Source of the DNA: Ruminococcaceae bacterium UBA3751
Lineage (GTDB): Bacteria > Bacillota > Clostridia > Oscillospirales > Acutalibacteraceae
Assembly: GCA_002371215.1 (NCBI GenBank)
Contig: DFGL01000072.1
Location: forward strand, 8,284 to 24,188
DNA length: 15,905 nucleotides
Direction of reading: 5' to 3'
A program made the translations under genes and the position numbers. The notes beneath the pieces are model-generated. The model ran no database searches. It had not been told where the DNA came from and saw only the letters and a program-made list of their open reading frames with translations. Positions 5,440 through 13,994 of the stretch are shown here, in pieces; position 1 is the first letter of the stretch, and the number at the start of each line of letters is the position of its first letter.

Positions 5440-6354
5440 ATGTCAATCAGGGATATTCAAAACGAAATTATCAGGCTAAAGAAAGAAAAAGATATTTGTA
5501 TACTGGCTCACTGCTATCAGTCGCCTGAAATATTAGAGGTTGCTGATTTCACCGGAGACAGCTTTGCGCTATCCGTTTCTGCTTCAAAGGTTGAAAATAA
5601 AACCGTTATTATGTGCGGAGTTCGTTTTATGGCGGAAACCTGCAAAATTCTTTCCCCTGAAAAAACTGTTATACTTTCTAATTCCATCGCAGGATGCCCG
5701 ATGGCTGAGATGATGGACAAGGAGTTAATTGAACAGGTAAAAAAGCAATATCCCGATTATACGGTTGTTGCGTATATAAATACTACAAGCGAGCTTAAGA
5801 CAGTTTGTGACGTATGCGTAACTTCTTCATCGGCGCTTAAAATCTGTAGCAAACTTGAGAATGATAATATTCTGTTTATCCCCGATTGTAATCTTGGCGA
5901 CTGGATTGCAAAACAGCTTCCAGAAAAGAATTTTAAGCTTTTAAACGGCGGATGTCCTACTCACGCAAGAATGACAGAAGAAACCGTTAAAAAAGCAAAA
6001 GCGCTCCATCCTGACGCTCTGCTACTCGTTCACCCCGAATGTCAGCCTGAGGTTGTTGCCCATGCAGATTATGTCGGTTCAACAACGGGAATAATGAATT
6101 TTGCTGAAAAGTCCGAAGAAAAAGAATTCATTATCGGTACTGAAAACAGCATTGTAACTCATCTTCAGATGTCCTGTCCCGGTAAAGACTTTTATCCGCT
6201 TTCCAAGGACTGTATCTGCAGTAATATGAAGGCAACGTCCTTAATCGACGTTCTTAATTGTTGTAAAGGTGTCGGCGGAGAAGAGATAAATCTTGACGAA
6301 GAAACGCGCGTTAAGGCTAAAGCGTGTATTGATAAAATGATTGAGCTTGGTTAA
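5440..6354 (+). CDS. nadA: Quinolinate synthase NadA
   Basis: This 304-aa enzyme condenses iminoaspartate with dihydroxyacetone phosphate to make quinolinate, the first ring precursor of NAD, and needs a [4Fe-4S] cluster. Expected ligands are Cys86 (IAGCPMA), Cys172 (NGGCPTH) and Cys258 or Cys260 near SNMK. The N-terminal AHCYQ and the ADFTGDS stretch are family hallmarks. The length matches the short (about 300-aa) form seen in Thermotoga and many Clostridia. It lies 16 bases after nifU, next to the machinery that would build its cluster. Its usual partners nadB and nadC are not in the window, so iminoaspartate must come from elsewhere. Confidence 0.95.
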   Translation: MSIRDIQNEIIRLKKEKDICILAHCYQSPEILEVADFTGDSFALSVSASKVENKTVIMCGVRFMAETCKILSPEKTVILSNSIAGCPMAEMMDKELIEQVKKQYPDYTVVAYINTTSELKTVCDVCVTSSSALKICSKLENDNILFIPDCNLGDWIAKQLPEKNFKLLNGGCPTHARMTEETVKKAKALHPDALLLVHPECQPEVVAHADYVGSTTGIMNFAEKSEEKEFIIGTENSIVTHLQMSCPGKDFYPLSKDCICSNMKATSLIDVLNCCKGVGGEEINLDEETRVKAKACIDKMIELG

Positions 6355-6357
6355 ATT

Positions 6358-7416
6358 ATGAAAAAGGCAATTATAGCAATGAGCGGCGGTGTTGATTCAA
6401 GCGTTGCCGCTTATTTTATGAAAAAAAACGGGTATGAGTGTATAGGCGCTACAATGAAGCTTTATGATGATGAGCTTATTGGCGAAAATGAGGATAAAAC
6501 CTGCTGTTCTCTTGATGATATAGAGGATGCAAGAAACGTTGCTCGAAAGCTCGGTATTCCTTATTATGTGTTTAATTTTAAGGATGATTTCAGGGAGAAA
6601 GTAATTGAAAATTTTATTTCTACCTATGAAAATGGAGGAACACCTAATCCTTGCATTGAATGTAACCGTTATCTGAAATTTGAAAAACTTATGCAAAAGA
6701 TGAAAGAGCTGAGTTATGATTACGTTGTAACGGGTCACTATGCAACCGTTGAAGAAAAGGACGGAAGGTATTACCTGAAAAAAGGTAAGGATTTAAGCAA
6801 GGACCAGAGCTACGTTTTATACTCATTAACTCAGCAGCAGCTTAGCCACACTGTGTTTCCGCTCGGAGAATTTACAAAAGACGAAATCAGGCTTATAGCT
6901 GAGAATAACGGGTTTATCAATGCCGATAAGAAAGAAAGCCAGGATATTTGTTTTGTACCCGACGGAGATTATGCAGCCTTTATCGAAAAATACAGACAAA
7001 AGAAATATCCAGATGGCGATTTTGTTGACGTTACCGGAAGAAAAATCGGAACGCATAAAGGAATTATTCGCTATACAATAGGTCAGAGAAAAGGACTCGG
7101 AATAGCACTTGGACATCCGGCATATGTAGTTGATAAAGATATTATTAATAACAAGGTTGTCTTGGGAACGGAAAATGATTTAGTTAGCGAAACTCTTGTT
7201 GCAAATAACTTTAATTGGATTTATCCTATTCCTGAAGGAAAGATTCGATGTAAGGCTAAAACAAGATATAATATGAAAGAGGTAAACTGTTTAGCATATA
7301 TTACGGATGATAAAGTTGTTGTTGAGTTTGATGAGCCGATAAGAGCGGTTACAAAAGGCCAGGCAGTTGTTCTTTATGACGGTGATTATGTAATTGGTGG
7401 GGGAACAATAGGTTAA
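6358..7416 (+). CDS. mnmA: tRNA-uridine 2-sulfurtransferase MnmA
   Basis: This 352-aa enzyme makes the s2U group at wobble position 34 of tRNA-Lys, -Glu and -Gln; a tRNA-Lys(UUU) substrate lies at 372-447. The ATP PP-loop SGGVDSS is at 9-15. The catalytic cysteines are Cys99 in TPNPCIEC and Cys198 in ESQDICFVPDG. It starts 3 bases after the nadA stop with only a weak ribosome site, so coupling to nadA translation is likely. NifS at the head of the operon can supply the sulfur directly, as a dedicated desulfurase does in Bacillus. No clear terminator follows; the next 140 bases are AT-rich. Confidence 0.95.
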   Translation: MKKAIIAMSGGVDSSVAAYFMKKNGYECIGATMKLYDDELIGENEDKTCCSLDDIEDARNVARKLGIPYYVFNFKDDFREKVIENFISTYENGGTPNPCIECNRYLKFEKLMQKMKELSYDYVVTGHYATVEEKDGRYYLKKGKDLSKDQSYVLYSLTQQQLSHTVFPLGEFTKDEIRLIAENNGFINADKKESQDICFVPDGDYAAFIEKYRQKKYPDGDFVDVTGRKIGTHKGIIRYTIGQRKGLGIALGHPAYVVDKDIINNKVVLGTENDLVSETLVANNFNWIYPIPEGKIRCKAKTRYNMKEVNCLAYITDDKVVVEFDEPIRAVTKGQAVVLYDGDYVIGGGTIG

Positions 7417-7556
7417 CTTTGGCAAATATATTGAGTATTTTGTGTTTTTGTTAATAAAATATACACAATATTATGTGAATTATTAACAATTTGACATATA
7501 AAATAGACTAACAACTAAAAAAAGTGAATAAATTATTAATTTTATCAATTACCCCC

Positions 7557-7585
7557 TTGATTTTATCGGAGTAATTTGCTATATT
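7557..7585 (+). promoter_or_regulatory. Promoter of the 51-aa peptide gene
   Basis: TTGATT (7557-7562), 17 bases, then TATATT (7580-7585). The predicted start is near 7592, about 22 bases before the ATG. The AT-rich stretch 7417-7556 upstream has no gene and no convincing hairpin. A TTGACA at 7491 has no matching -10 box. Confidence 0.75.
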
Positions 7586-7613
7586 ATTTGTGTATTAGTT
7601 TGGAGGGATTACT

Positions 7614-7769
7614 ATGAGTAAGAATTATGAAGAACCAAAGCTTATAGTACATACATATAATATATGCCAGAATATCTTTACTTCAGGTGATAAGCTTGAT
7701 GATGATGTTTATGATATTACCGTAAACGCTAATAATGACAGCGTTGGAAATGATGTTTTCGGTGATTAA
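7614..7769 (+). CDS. 51-aa peptide of unknown function, with its own promoter and terminator
   Basis: The ATG follows GGAGGG (7602-7607) at 6 bases, a strong ribosome site. The peptide starts MSKNYEEPKLIVHTY, contains one cysteine (Cys18) and a FTSGD stretch (22-26), and ends in an Asn/Asp-rich acidic tail closing in VFGD. It has no membrane segment or signal peptide. The opening lysine-tyrosine-x-x-proline-x-hydrophobic pattern followed by a Thr-Ser-Gly stretch recalls short peptides that are common in Ruminococcaceae and Lachnospiraceae and sometimes proposed as modified-peptide precursors. No maturation enzyme, protease or exporter is adjacent, so a precursor role is a guess. A promoter at 7557-7585 and a terminator at 7788-7814 isolate it from its neighbours, which strongly supports real expression. 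Confidence 0.75.
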   Translation: MSKNYEEPKLIVHTYNICQNIFTSGDKLDDDVYDITVNANNDSVGNDVFGD

Positions 7770-7787
7770 TTTGAAATTAATGTTAAG

Positions 7788-7814
7788 CCGCACGCTATGT
7801 GCGGTTATTTTTTT
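7788..7814 (+). terminator. Terminator of the 51-aa peptide gene
   Basis: A perfect six-pair GC-rich stem, ccgcac/gtgcgg with loop gctat, is followed by TTA and seven T residues. It begins 18 bases after the stop codon. Confidence 0.85.
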
Positions 7815-7889
7815 ATGCATTTTGTGAAAAAATATTTAATATTTGTTATTTTTTTGTATTTTTCTATTTATTTTATAATAATTATTTGT

Positions 7890-7895
7890 TATAAT
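7890..7895 (+). promoter_or_regulatory. -10 box of the lipoprotein/two-component operon
   Basis: A perfect TATAAT; the -35 region 17 bases upstream reads TTTATT and is weak, so activation may be needed. A start near 7901 would leave the ATG at 7907 almost leaderless and places the ribosome site (7916-7923) inside the leader. A second TATAAT at 7874 has no good -35 partner. Confidence 0.5.
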
Positions 7896-7927
7896 AAATT
7901 ACAATTATGTTACTTAGGAGGTGTACT

Positions 7928-9226
7928 TTGAAATTATTTAAGATTTTCATATGCATACTCCTTGTTTCTCTGTTATTTACGGGGTGTACGTTTCGAATAT
8001 CCTCGTCGATTGATGATTTGATTTCACCCATATCTCCGTTTGGTGACAATGCGGATGTTAAAAATGCGCTTGACAGATATGCGGCGAGCGGTTACTCGTT
8101 AAAAATGCCTAATTACGGTAAAAACATCAGTTCATATAATTTTTATGATATTGATGGAGACGGTACCGATGAAGCTGTTGCGTTTTATGAGCCGTCAGAC
8201 AAGCTCGGATCAATAAACCTTGCTCTAATTAAGAAAACAGATAAAGAGTGGAAGGTTGTGTCTAATGTTGTTGGTGCCGGTAAAGATATTCATTCTCTTG
8301 ATTTTGCAGAACTTAACGGTGATAAAACTAAGGAGTTAATTGTTTGCTGGGACGCTATTAGTAATTCTACGAGCCATGAGATGGACATTTACGGTTTTAA
8401 TACTAAGAAGCAGGAGCTGAAGCTTCTTGACGGTGAAAAAACTGTTAATTCTTATTTTATAGCTGATATGTTTAATGACGGTAACAGTGAGCTTTTGCTT
8501 TTTCAGCTAAACACTAACAGTTCAAGTTCTCCGGTAGCGCAGCTTTATTCGTTTAATAAAAATAAGTTTTATTTACTTGGCGACACAAAACTCGATTCCC
8601 GTATTTCTTCAATCAGAAGCATTAAGCAGGAAATTATTGACGGTGAGATTCGAATTTATGCAGACGCAGTAAGTTCAGATAATTCAGTTATGGTTACCGA
8701 GCTTATTTTCTGGTCGGATGAGTATAATTCGATTGTTTCGCAGTTTTACAGCTATTCAAGCAGAACAACTTCCGAAACGGAGCGAAGCGCTCTTGTTTGT
8801 TCAATGGATATAGATAACGATAAATCGCTTGAAATTCCAATTGATTATAGTATTAAAAAGCTTCCTAAAGATATTAATGCTGTTGAGTTTATGGACTACA
8901 GGGACAGACTTTTAAAGCATAATTCTTACGCTTTGTGCGCCGAGAAGGATAAGTATATTTTTGTAGTTCCCGATGAATATATTGACAGAATAGCTGTTAA
9001 GTACGTTAAACAAACAAGGGAAATGATTATTTTTAATAAATCAAGCGATAAGGCAGTTTTATCTGTTAAACCTGTTCTTAAAGCTACTTATCAGGAAAAT
9101 GATTATCCTGAATGGTTTAAAGTTCACGAGGCTTCAGGCTATTATTATTTAGCAAAATCAGGCAATGACAGTAAAATCAAATTCACTAAAGAACAAATAT
9201 CAGATTATATAAATTCATTTGCATAA
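7928..9226 (+). CDS. Lipoprotein with VCBS/FG-GAP-like repeats, encoded before a two-component system
   Basis: Translation most likely begins at TTG 7928 (432 aa): AGGAGGTG (7916-7923) is 4 bases ahead, and this start gives a clean lipoprotein signal with Lys2 and Lys5, a hydrophobic core, and lipobox LFTGC with lipidated Cys20. The longer reading from ATG 7907 adds seven residues and would use no ribosome site. The mature part has at least three spaced motifs like those of FG-GAP/VCBS propeller blades: DIDGDGTDEAV (74-84), ELNGDKTKELIV (128-139) and MFNDGNSELLLF (181-192), with a fourth, DIDNDKSLEI, at 294-303. These Asp/Asn/Gly loops may bind calcium. It lies 17 bases before the response regulator. 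A role as an extracytoplasmic partner of the sensor kinase is inferred from that. Confidence 0.8.
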   Translation: MKLFKIFICILLVSLLFTGCTFRISSSIDDLISPISPFGDNADVKNALDRYAASGYSLKMPNYGKNISSYNFYDIDGDGTDEAVAFYEPSDKLGSINLALIKKTDKEWKVVSNVVGAGKDIHSLDFAELNGDKTKELIVCWDAISNSTSHEMDIYGFNTKKQELKLLDGEKTVNSYFIADMFNDGNSELLLFQLNTNSSSSPVAQLYSFNKNKFYLLGDTKLDSRISSIRSIKQEIIDGEIRIYADAVSSDNSVMVTELIFWSDEYNSIVSQFYSYSSRTTSETERSALVCSMDIDNDKSLEIPIDYSIKKLPKDINAVEFMDYRDRLLKHNSYALCAEKDKYIFVVPDEYIDRIAVKYVKQTREMIIFNKSSDKAVLSVKPVLKATYQENDYPEWFKVHEASGYYYLAKSGNDSKIKFTKEQISDYINSFA

Positions 9227-9243
9227 TTTGAGAGGAGAAAAAT

Positions 9244-9957
9244 ATGAAGAAAGTACTTGTTGCAGAAGACGAAGAAAGCATCCGCGAATTTATTGTTATT
9301 AATCTTACAAGAAGCGGATATACCGTAGAACAGGCTGAAAACGGTATTGTTGCTCTCAAGAAATTCAAAGAGGATGAGAATGGCTTTGACGTTGCTATTC
9401 TTGATATAATGATGCCTGAGCTTGATGGACTTTCTGTTTGTAAAGAGCTCAGAAAAATTTCATCTGATCTCGGAATTATAATGCTTAGCGCAAAAACTCA
9501 GGAGATGGATAAGGTAACAGGTTTGCTTTTCGGAGCTGACGATTACGTTACCAAACCGTTTTCTCCAAGCGAGTTAATGGCAAGGGTAGACGCTGTTTAC
9601 CGTCGTGTTGAAATGACAAGAGGTATCAGAAGAAACGAGAATTCAGGCGATAGTATTGTTCTTGATGAATTTGAGTTAAACTTAAGAAACCGTACTCTTA
9701 CTAAATCCGGAGTAAACATAGAGCTTACACAGGTTGAATTCCAGATTATTGAGTATTTCTTTAAAAACCCGAATGCTGCTTTATCAAGAACAGATATTCT
9801 TAAGCAGGTATGGGGCGAAAACTATTTTGGCGATGAAAAAATTGTTGATGTTAACATCCGCCGTCTCAGAATGAAGATTGAGGATAATCCGTCAAGTCCT
9901 ACAAGGCTTACAACGATTTGGGGACTTGGATATAAGTGGATAACCAATCAGCAGTAA
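9244..9957 (+). CDS. OmpR/PhoB-family response regulator
   Basis: This 237-aa regulator has an N-terminal receiver domain (1-120) and a C-terminal winged-helix DNA-binding domain (about 140-237). The receiver has acidic residues Glu8-Asp9-Glu10, phosphorylation site Asp54 in ILDIMMPELDG, switch residue Ser82 and Lys104 in YVTKPFSP. The effector part shows the expected VEFQIIEYF and VDVNIRRLRMKIE helices and ends with the GLGYKW wing. GAGAGGAG lies just ahead of the ATG. Its kinase partner is the next gene. Target genes are unknown; self-regulation is usual in this family, but I found no clear direct-repeat site before 7928. Confidence 0.95.
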   Translation: MKKVLVAEDEESIREFIVINLTRSGYTVEQAENGIVALKKFKEDENGFDVAILDIMMPELDGLSVCKELRKISSDLGIIMLSAKTQEMDKVTGLLFGADDYVTKPFSPSELMARVDAVYRRVEMTRGIRRNENSGDSIVLDEFELNLRNRTLTKSGVNIELTQVEFQIIEYFFKNPNAALSRTDILKQVWGENYFGDEKIVDVNIRRLRMKIEDNPSSPTRLTTIWGLGYKWITNQQ

Positions 9958-9975
9958 CAGTTAGGATATTTCTTT

Positions 9976-11502
9976 ATGTTAAACACTTTTAAGGATAATA
10001 TTATATCAAAACTTAAAAGAATAAATCTTGAATCCGTAAAGCAGGCGTTAACAGGATTAAAAGGATACAAGGTTGAAGGTATTACAAGGCGTTGGTTAAT
10101 AAGTATTATCGGCGTTATAGCGGTAGTTTTTGTTATTGTATTCATTGTTTTTTCTGTAGGTATTAAAAACTACTATTATGATACCGCAAGAGACATTGTA
10201 AACGCAGGCGCTTCAAATAGTGCTGTTCAGTATTTCAGAAATAATCTTGATGACGGATATTCGATTGAGCGCTCAGCTTCCGATTACGTAAGTTCGTATT
10301 CCGAAAAGAACCGTACCACGTTATGGATAATTGATAATGACGGTAATATTATATTGTCATCAAGCGGCTTTGAAGTGGGAAAGCAAAATATGCCGGACTA
10401 TAATGAAGCTTTTTCAGAACCTAACGGAATCGGAGAATACATCGGAAGAATTGAAAACGGCGAAAAAATTATGGCTGTTTCAAGAGCAATTACCGATAAA
10501 AGCGGCGCAAAGGTTGGCGCAATCAGGGTTATGTCCGATATTGCTCAGCTTGATAATCAGATAAGAACGCTGCAGTTAATTGTCGCGCTTGTTTTAATTA
10601 TAATAATGGGAATAATTTACTTCTCAAACAGGTTTTTTATACGGTCAATTATTATTCCCGTTAAAGAGATAAATGACGCAACAAAGCGCATTGCCCAGGG
10701 AAATCTTGAGGTCAGAATTGAAAAGCAATATAATGATGAAATCGGCGATTTATCTGACAGTATCAATACAATGGCGGCAGAAATCGCAACTGCCGACAAA
10801 ATGAAAAACGATTTCATTTCAACTATTTCCCATGAGCTTAGAACTCCGCTTACCTCTATAAAGGGCTGGGGAGAAACCCTGACTTACGGAAATCAGAACA
10901 ATATGGATGAACTGACCCAGAAAGGTCTGCACGTTATTGTCAATGAGGCAGGACGCCTTGAAGGCTTTGTAGAAGAGCTGCTTGATTTCTCCCGTCTGCA
11001 AAGCGGAAGAATGAATTTAAGGCTTGTAAAAACAGACATTCTTGCCGAGCTTGAGGAAACTCTGTTTACTTTTACCGAGCGAGCAATAAGAGAGGGGTAT
11101 AAGGTTAAGGTTAATATTCCCGAAATTGCTTCGGTTGCTATGGCTGATCCGAACAGGCTTAAACAGGTATTTATGAATATACTTGATAACGCGCTTAAGT
11201 ATTCAAGACCCGGCTCAAATATTTTTGTTAAAGCTGAATTTATCAAAAAAGACGATAACGATTTTGTTAAAATAGCTATAGTTGATCAGGGCGTAGGCAT
11301 TTCTGCTGAGGACTTACCTCACGTTAAAGACAAGTTCTACAAGGCAAACGTCAGCGTTAAAGGCTCAGGTATCGGGCTTGCTGTTACTAACGAAATTGTT
11401 AACCTTCATAACGGAACGCTTGATATTGACAGTATTGAAGGCAAGGGAACGCTTGTAACTATTTGCCTTCCCGTTGATGAAATATATACAGAACAGAATT
11501 AG
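9976..11502 (+). CDS. Membrane sensor histidine kinase
   Basis: This 508-aa kinase has, in order: a 40-residue cytoplasmic N terminus, TM1 (about 41-63), an extracellular sensor domain (64-198), TM2 (200-217), HAMP (about 218-270), HisKA with phospho-accepting His286 in ISHELRTPL, and a HATPase domain with the N box NILDNALKYS (401-410), G1 DQGVGIS (437-443) and G2 GSGIGL (463-468). The sensor part includes WIIDNDGNIILSSSG, typical of a PAS/Cache-like fold, so a small ligand or a protein partner could bind there. It follows the response regulator by 18 bases and will phosphorylate it. The domain layout is like PhoR/WalK-type kinases but without an internal PAS domain. The signal is unknown. 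Confidence 0.95.
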   Translation: MLNTFKDNIISKLKRINLESVKQALTGLKGYKVEGITRRWLISIIGVIAVVFVIVFIVFSVGIKNYYYDTARDIVNAGASNSAVQYFRNNLDDGYSIERSASDYVSSYSEKNRTTLWIIDNDGNIILSSSGFEVGKQNMPDYNEAFSEPNGIGEYIGRIENGEKIMAVSRAITDKSGAKVGAIRVMSDIAQLDNQIRTLQLIVALVLIIIMGIIYFSNRFFIRSIIIPVKEINDATKRIAQGNLEVRIEKQYNDEIGDLSDSINTMAAEIATADKMKNDFISTISHELRTPLTSIKGWGETLTYGNQNNMDELTQKGLHVIVNEAGRLEGFVEELLDFSRLQSGRMNLRLVKTDILAELEETLFTFTERAIREGYKVKVNIPEIASVAMADPNRLKQVFMNILDNALKYSRPGSNIFVKAEFIKKDDNDFVKIAIVDQGVGISAEDLPHVKDKFYKANVSVKGSGIGLAVTNEIVNLHNGTLDIDSIEGKGTLVTICLPVDEIYTEQN

Positions 11503-11516
11503 AAAGGTAAAACAAT

Positions 11517-12491
11517 ATGCCTGAAAGAAAGCATAAAACCTCTGTAGGCGGTCAGGCGCTTATTGAGGGCGTTATGATGCAGGGGCCGAAAGGAATGGCT
11601 ACTGCTGTTAGAAATATTAACAGCGGTGAAATAATTACGGAATATCATGAGTTTACGCCGCTCAGAACTAAGAATAAATTCTTCAATATTCCGATTATTC
11701 GCGGAGTTACAGCTTTTGTTGAAAGTATGATTAACGGATATAAGCTTCTTATGTATTCAGCTGAGGCTTCGGGAATGGAAGAGTTTGAGGATGAGGAGCT
11801 TTCTCCGTTTGAAAAATGGCTTAACGATAAATTCGGAGATAAGCTAATGAATTTTATTATGGGAATTGCTTCATTTTTAGGAATTGCACTTGCCTTCTTA
11901 ATATTCTTTTATTTGCCAGTACTGATTTTTAAGGGCATAAATACTCTTGCAGGAGGTAACTTAACTCCGCTTCAGGGAACGTTTGAAGGCGTTATTAAAA
12001 TAATTATTTTTGTCGTTTATATGCTCCTTGTATCTCAGATGAAAGATATCAAAAGAGTGTTCAAATACCACGGTGCTGAGCATAAATCAATTTGCTGCTA
12101 TGAAAAAGGCTTGGACCTTACAGTTGAAAACGTTAAAAAATGCACTCGCTTTCATCCGAGATGCGGTACTTCATTTATGTTTGTAATGCTTATTCTCAGC
12201 ATTTTTGTAATAACAATTCTTTCCCTCTTTATTCCTGTTGAGTTAAAGAGCAATACAGTATTATGGACCATTATAAAGCTTCCTATGGTTCCGATAATTA
12301 TGGGATTAGGTTATGAGTTTATAAAATATGCCGGAACGCATGAAAATGTTTGCGTAAAAATTCTTTCTGCACCGGGATTATGGATGCAAAGAATAACAAC
12401 AAAAGAGCCTGAGGATGATATTATTGAGGTCGGGATTGCTTCTCTTAAGGCTGTAATTACCGAGAATCCTGAGGATGACGCTTTAAAATAA
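11517..12491 (+). CDS. DUF1385 integral membrane protein (YqhQ-like)
   Basis: This 324-aa protein has the DUF1385 hallmarks: VGGQALIEGVMMQGP near the N terminus (10-24), IIRGVTAFVES (60-70), YHGAEHKSI (184-192) and RFHPRCGTSF (211-220). About four membrane segments are visible (114-138, 158-174, 219-243, 248-268), and the conserved His/Cys motifs lie in the loop between the second and third, which hints at a metal site. The biochemical role of the family is not known to me. It is commonly found beside prmC in Firmicutes, as here, and overlaps prmC by one base. The 14-base gap from the sensor kinase holds only the ribosome site (GAAAGG), so it is probably cotranscribed with the signalling genes. 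Confidence 0.9.
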   Translation: MPERKHKTSVGGQALIEGVMMQGPKGMATAVRNINSGEIITEYHEFTPLRTKNKFFNIPIIRGVTAFVESMINGYKLLMYSAEASGMEEFEDEELSPFEKWLNDKFGDKLMNFIMGIASFLGIALAFLIFFYLPVLIFKGINTLAGGNLTPLQGTFEGVIKIIIFVVYMLLVSQMKDIKRVFKYHGAEHKSICCYEKGLDLTVENVKKCTRFHPRCGTSFMFVMLILSIFVITILSLFIPVELKSNTVLWTIIKLPMVPIIMGLGYEFIKYAGTHENVCVKILSAPGLWMQRITTKEPEDDIIEVGIASLKAVITENPEDDALK

Positions 12492-13318
12492 TGAATTTAA
12501 AAGAGGCTTACAGTTATTCCGTTGCTTTTCTTAACGGAAATAAAGTTGACGAAGCAGATTTTAAAGCGCTGTGTGTCGTATGTCATATTGCAGGCATAAA
12601 AAACAGCGAATATGCTTCACATATAAATGATGATATTATTATGTCGCGGCTTGCGGATATGCTGTGGCGACTGAAAGACGGTGAACCGCTTCAGTACGTA
12701 ATTGGTAAGTGGGATTTTTATGAAAGCGAGTTTTATGTTGGGAAGGGAGTTTTGATTCCACGCCCTGAAACTGAAGAGCTTGTTGAAAAAGCAGTTGATA
12801 TCGTTAAAGGTTTACAAAAGCCCGTTATTATTGATTTATGTGCAGGTAGCGGATGTATAGGCGTTAGTTTAGCTAAAAAATTTCCTGAAGCTACAGTATA
12901 TTGCATTGAAAAAAGCGATGAAGCGTTCAGGTATTTGCTAAAAAACAGTGAAAATACCGAAAACGTTATTGCTGTAAACGCTGATATTTCAGAGTGCTTT
13001 GATGATTTTGATGTAGAAAGCGCAGATTTAGTTATATCTAATCCTCCTTATATCAAGAGCAATGAACTTGATACGCTTCAGACTGATGTTAAGGCGGAGC
13101 CAAAAATTGCGCTTGACGGCGGATGCGACGGACTTGATTTTTACAGAATTATTAACGACAAATGGTATTCATTAATTAAGAATAACGGTTATCTTCTCCT
13201 CGAAATCGGAAATGAGCAGGGGAGAGAAATTAAAGAAATCTTGTATAATTTTAGTAAAGTTGAAGTATTAAAGGATATTTACGGCAATGACAGAATTGTT
13301 GTAGCTACGGTGAGATGA
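12491..13318 (+). CDS. prmC: Peptide chain release factor glutamine methyltransferase PrmC (HemK)
   Basis: This 275-aa enzyme methylates the glutamine of the GGQ motif in release factors RF1 and RF2. The SAM-binding loop DLCAGSGCIGVSLA is at 115-128 and the catalytic NPPY at 184-187. The IPRPETEELVE segment (89-99) that joins the N-terminal helical release-factor binding domain to the catalytic domain is intact. Length matches the usual 275-290 residues. The ATG overlaps the previous stop as TAATG, so translation is coupled. The release factor gene prfA, often next to it, is not here. Confidence 0.95.
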   Translation: MNLKEAYSYSVAFLNGNKVDEADFKALCVVCHIAGIKNSEYASHINDDIIMSRLADMLWRLKDGEPLQYVIGKWDFYESEFYVGKGVLIPRPETEELVEKAVDIVKGLQKPVIIDLCAGSGCIGVSLAKKFPEATVYCIEKSDEAFRYLLKNSENTENVIAVNADISECFDDFDVESADLVISNPPYIKSNELDTLQTDVKAEPKIALDGGCDGLDFYRIINDKWYSLIKNNGYLLLEIGNEQGREIKEILYNFSKVEVLKDIYGNDRIVVATVR

Positions 13319-13322
13319 TAAA

Positions 13323-13985
13323 ATGGTAACACTTATTTCGTTAATCAGACAAGGAGATATACAGCAGGCGATTATATTTATTCTTTCGGGCTGTTTTGTT
13401 GTTTTTGTATGTTCTCCTATTCATGAGCTTGCACACGGTTGGGTTGCATATAAGCTCGGTGATAACACAGCTAAAAGAGAGGGACGGCTTACCTTTAATC
13501 CTATTGCACATATTGATTTAATTGGTATGATTATGATTCTTGTGCTTGGCTTCGGTTACGCTAAGCCTGTTCCTGTTAATATGAATAACTTTAAGAACCC
13601 CAAAAGCGGTATGGCGCTTACTGCGCTCGCAGGTCCTTGTTCTAATTTGATTTTAGCTTTTATCAGTATATTTATTTATTACGCTCTCGGTAGCACTGCC
13701 GGTAGTTTAATAGACTATATTTCTTTATTCTTTATGTATTCTGCAATAATTAACGTTTCACTAGCGGCATTCAATCTTTTACCGATTCCGCCGCTTGACG
13801 GTTCTAAAATTCTTGCAGGAATCTTACCGAATAGAGTTTATTATAAGTATATGCAGTATGAGCGCTATGCTATGATTGCACTGTTTGTACTTATGCTTTC
13901 AGGATTGCTTGACGGCATTTTAAACGTTGTAGTCAGAGCGTTATTATTTGTGATTTCTATTATTCCTAATTTGATTTTCGGCTAA
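13323..13985 (+). CDS. Site-2 protease family (M50) membrane metalloprotease
   Basis: This 220-aa membrane protein has the zinc site HELAH (34-38, His34, Glu35, His38) in its first hydrophobic segment and the third ligand region NLLPIPPLDGSKIL (151-164, Asp159). About five membrane helices are visible. It has no PDZ or CBS domain, so it belongs to the short YwhC/Rv-like subgroup rather than RseP or SpoIVFB. The natural substrate of this subgroup is not established. It starts 4 bases after prmC and is followed 9 bases later by scpA, an order frequently seen in Clostridia. Confidence 0.92.
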   Translation: MVTLISLIRQGDIQQAIIFILSGCFVVFVCSPIHELAHGWVAYKLGDNTAKREGRLTFNPIAHIDLIGMIMILVLGFGYAKPVPVNMNNFKNPKSGMALTALAGPCSNLILAFISIFIYYALGSTAGSLIDYISLFFMYSAIINVSLAAFNLLPIPPLDGSKILAGILPNRVYYKYMQYERYAMIALFVLMLSGLLDGILNVVVRALLFVISIIPNLIFG

Positions 13986-13994
13986 AGGTAATTT

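Noticed and set aside
6397..6738. Minus-strand 113-codon open frame
   Set aside because: Antisense shadow of mnmA; composition reflects AT-rich codons on the opposite strand.
7491..7520. TTGACA as a possible second promoter for the peptide gene
   Set aside because: No acceptable -10 box at 16-18 bases; the TTGATT/TATATT pair downstream explains the gene better.
10893..11246. Minus-strand 117-codon open frame
   Set aside because: Antisense shadow of the histidine kinase catalytic domains; serine-rich because of the coding-strand composition.
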